The notes beneath the pieces were generated by a model. It worked only from the letters and a program-made list of their open reading frames with translations, was not told the origin of the DNA and searched no databases. Positions 4,701-5,705 of a stretch of DNA of 5,705 bases are shown here, piece after piece. The translations under genes were made by a program, and so were the position numbers. The stretch's first letter is position 1. Each line of letters begins with the position of its first letter. The stretch covers positions 1-5,705 of the forward strand of contig JAUNCB010000096.1 of assembly GCA_030526765.1 (NCBI GenBank), in the 5' to 3' direction. Origin of the DNA: Bacillota bacterium (GTDB taxonomy: Bacteria > Bacillota > Clostridia > Lachnospirales > Anaerotignaceae).

Positions 4701-5705
4701 ATGCCAGAGCAAAAAGCATCCGGCTTTTCTCTGCCTGAAGCACAGTTCCGTGCACAGGCAGTATATAGTGATGAAACGATACAGTTCCGCTCTCCGGTAG
4801 AGCCTCTTTCTACGGATGAGGTGACCATTTCCCTTCGGGTAGGGAAGGATACCTTTTCCGCAGTCTTTTTATGTACAACGGAAAGAGAGTATCTGATGGA
4901 AGAAGGAGAGGAGGATGGTGTTTTTCAGTATTACACCACAGTTCTTCCTCCTACAGAAAAGAAGGTCAGCTATGTCTTCCGTCTGCAATATGGGGAAGAG
5001 GAAGCTTTTTATACGAAATACGGTTATGCAGATGAATTCAAAGGGGAGGGCTTTTTTGAGATCATCCGTGATTTTACAACTCCCGACTGGGCAAAGGGCG
5101 CGGTCATGTATCAGATCTACCCCGATCGCTTCTGCAACGGAGACCCCTCCAATGATGTTCTGACCAACGAATATATTTATCTGAAGCGCATGGTGGAGCA
5201 GGTGAAAAACTGGGATACGCCTCCTGCCGCAACGGATGTGAATCATTTTTATGGCGGTGACCTGCAGGGTGTCATCAATAAACTGGACTATTTAAAAGAA
5301 CTGGGTGTCGAGGTCATTTATTTTAACCCTCTGTTTGTATCTCCCAGCAATCATAAATATGATGCACAGGATTATCATCATATCGACCCCCATTTCGGGA
5401 AGATCGTAAAGGATGGCGGGAAGGTGCTGAAGCCCTGTGCCACAACGAATGCGGAAGCATCCATGTATATCACTCGTACCACCAGTGAGGAAAATCTGAC
5501 AGCATCAGATGCCCTGTTTATTGAACTGGTGGAAAAAGCCCATGCCATGGGGATCCGTGTTCTGGTTGACGGTGTGTTCAATCATTGCGGTGCATTCCAT
5601 AAATGGCTGGACAGAGAGGGCTTTTATAAAAAAACCGAAAAGGGCGCTTATCGGCAGAAAACAAGTAAATATCGGGATTATTTCTATTGGAAGGAAGATG
5701 GCAGC
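4701..5705 (+). CDS. GH13 family alpha-glycosidase (neopullulanase/amylopullulanase-like), 3' truncated by the window edge
   Basis: The first 335 codons are present; the frame is open to the last base. Residues 1 to about 125 form a beta-rich N-terminal domain resembling the starch-binding CBM34 type. The catalytic barrel begins at AVMYQIYPDRF (134-144) and continues through FYGGDLQGV (183-191), LGVEVIYFNPLFVSPSNHKYD split over 201-221, YHHIDPHFG (225-233), and GH13 conserved region I, VDGVFNH (289-295). The nucleophile, the acid/base Glu and the last catalytic Asp lie beyond the window. Family knowledge: such enzymes hydrolyse alpha-1,4 and sometimes alpha-1,6 bonds of maltodextrin, pullulan or cyclodextrin. 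No signal peptide is visible (MPEQKASGFS start), so it is probably cytoplasmic, acting on imported maltodextrins that feed the nearby phosphofructokinase step. The barrel, including the segment between HFG and region I (234-284), resembles clostridial amylopullulanases as I remember them. The exact subfamily and substrate are uncertain. Confidence 0.9.
   Translation, partial: MPEQKASGFSLPEAQFRAQAVYSDETIQFRSPVEPLSTDEVTISLRVGKDTFSAVFLCTTEREYLMEEGEEDGVFQYYTTVLPPTEKKVSYVFRLQYGEEEAFYTKYGYADEFKGEGFFEIIRDFTTPDWAKGAVMYQIYPDRFCNGDPSNDVLTNEYIYLKRMVEQVKNWDTPPAATDVNHFYGGDLQGVINKLDYLKELGVEVIYFNPLFVSPSNHKYDAQDYHHIDPHFGKIVKDGGKVLKPCATTNAEASMYITRTTSEENLTASDALFIELVEKAHAMGIRVLVDGVFNHCGAFHKWLDREGFYKKTEKGAYRQKTSKYRDYFYWKEDGS

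Noticed and set aside
4350..4755. Two overlapping minus-strand open frames across the 4400-4700 gap
   Set aside because: No convincing promoter or ribosome binding site on that strand, no recognisable domain, and they overlap the plus-strand promoters and two real genes.

Overview
The window (about 5.7 kb, moderate G+C) looks like a chromosomal stretch of an anaerobic, probably spore-forming Firmicute of class Clostridia. The supporting signs are strong AGGAGG-type ribosome binding sites, near-consensus sigma-A promoters, intrinsic terminators with U-tracts, a pyrophosphate-type phosphofructokinase, a BofC-like sporulation protein and a clostridial-style GH13 glycosidase. I cannot name the genus. 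No mobile element, CRISPR array, tRNA or rRNA is visible. Every recognised gene is on the + strand.

Layout: (1) 2-955, the 3' part of an ATP-grasp ligase gene, closed by a terminator at 966-994. (2) 1067-2470, a sigma-A promoter and an AzgA-type NCS2 purine permease, whose start is best placed at GTG 1133. (3) 2475-3817, an extended -10 promoter, a 407-residue phosphofructokinase with pyrophosphate-type active-site residues, and a 12-bp UUCG-loop terminator. No terminator separates permease from kinase, so read-through is possible. (4) 3817-4399, a possible forespore sigma-G promoter and a membrane-anchored or exported BofC-like protein; the best start is ATG 3866. (5) 4400-4700, about 300 bases without a supported protein gene but dense in signals: a strong promoter at 4425-4453, a predicted structured transcript of roughly 115-120 nt ending in a 12-bp hairpin (candidate small RNA), and then a perfect-hexamer promoter for the next gene. 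(6) 4701-5705, the first 335 codons of a GH13 alpha-glycosidase running off the window.

Functionally this is a set of neighbouring short transcription units, not one operon: purine uptake, glycolytic flux control, starch or maltodextrin breakdown, and one sporulation-linked gene. The most interesting item is the candidate small RNA. Its 5' hairpin shows a C-rich loop like those used by Firmicute regulatory RNAs to mask ribosome binding sites. A second, CU-rich segment can form 13 contiguous pairs with the ribosome binding site of the purine permease 3.4 kb upstream. Both are sequence-based hypotheses.
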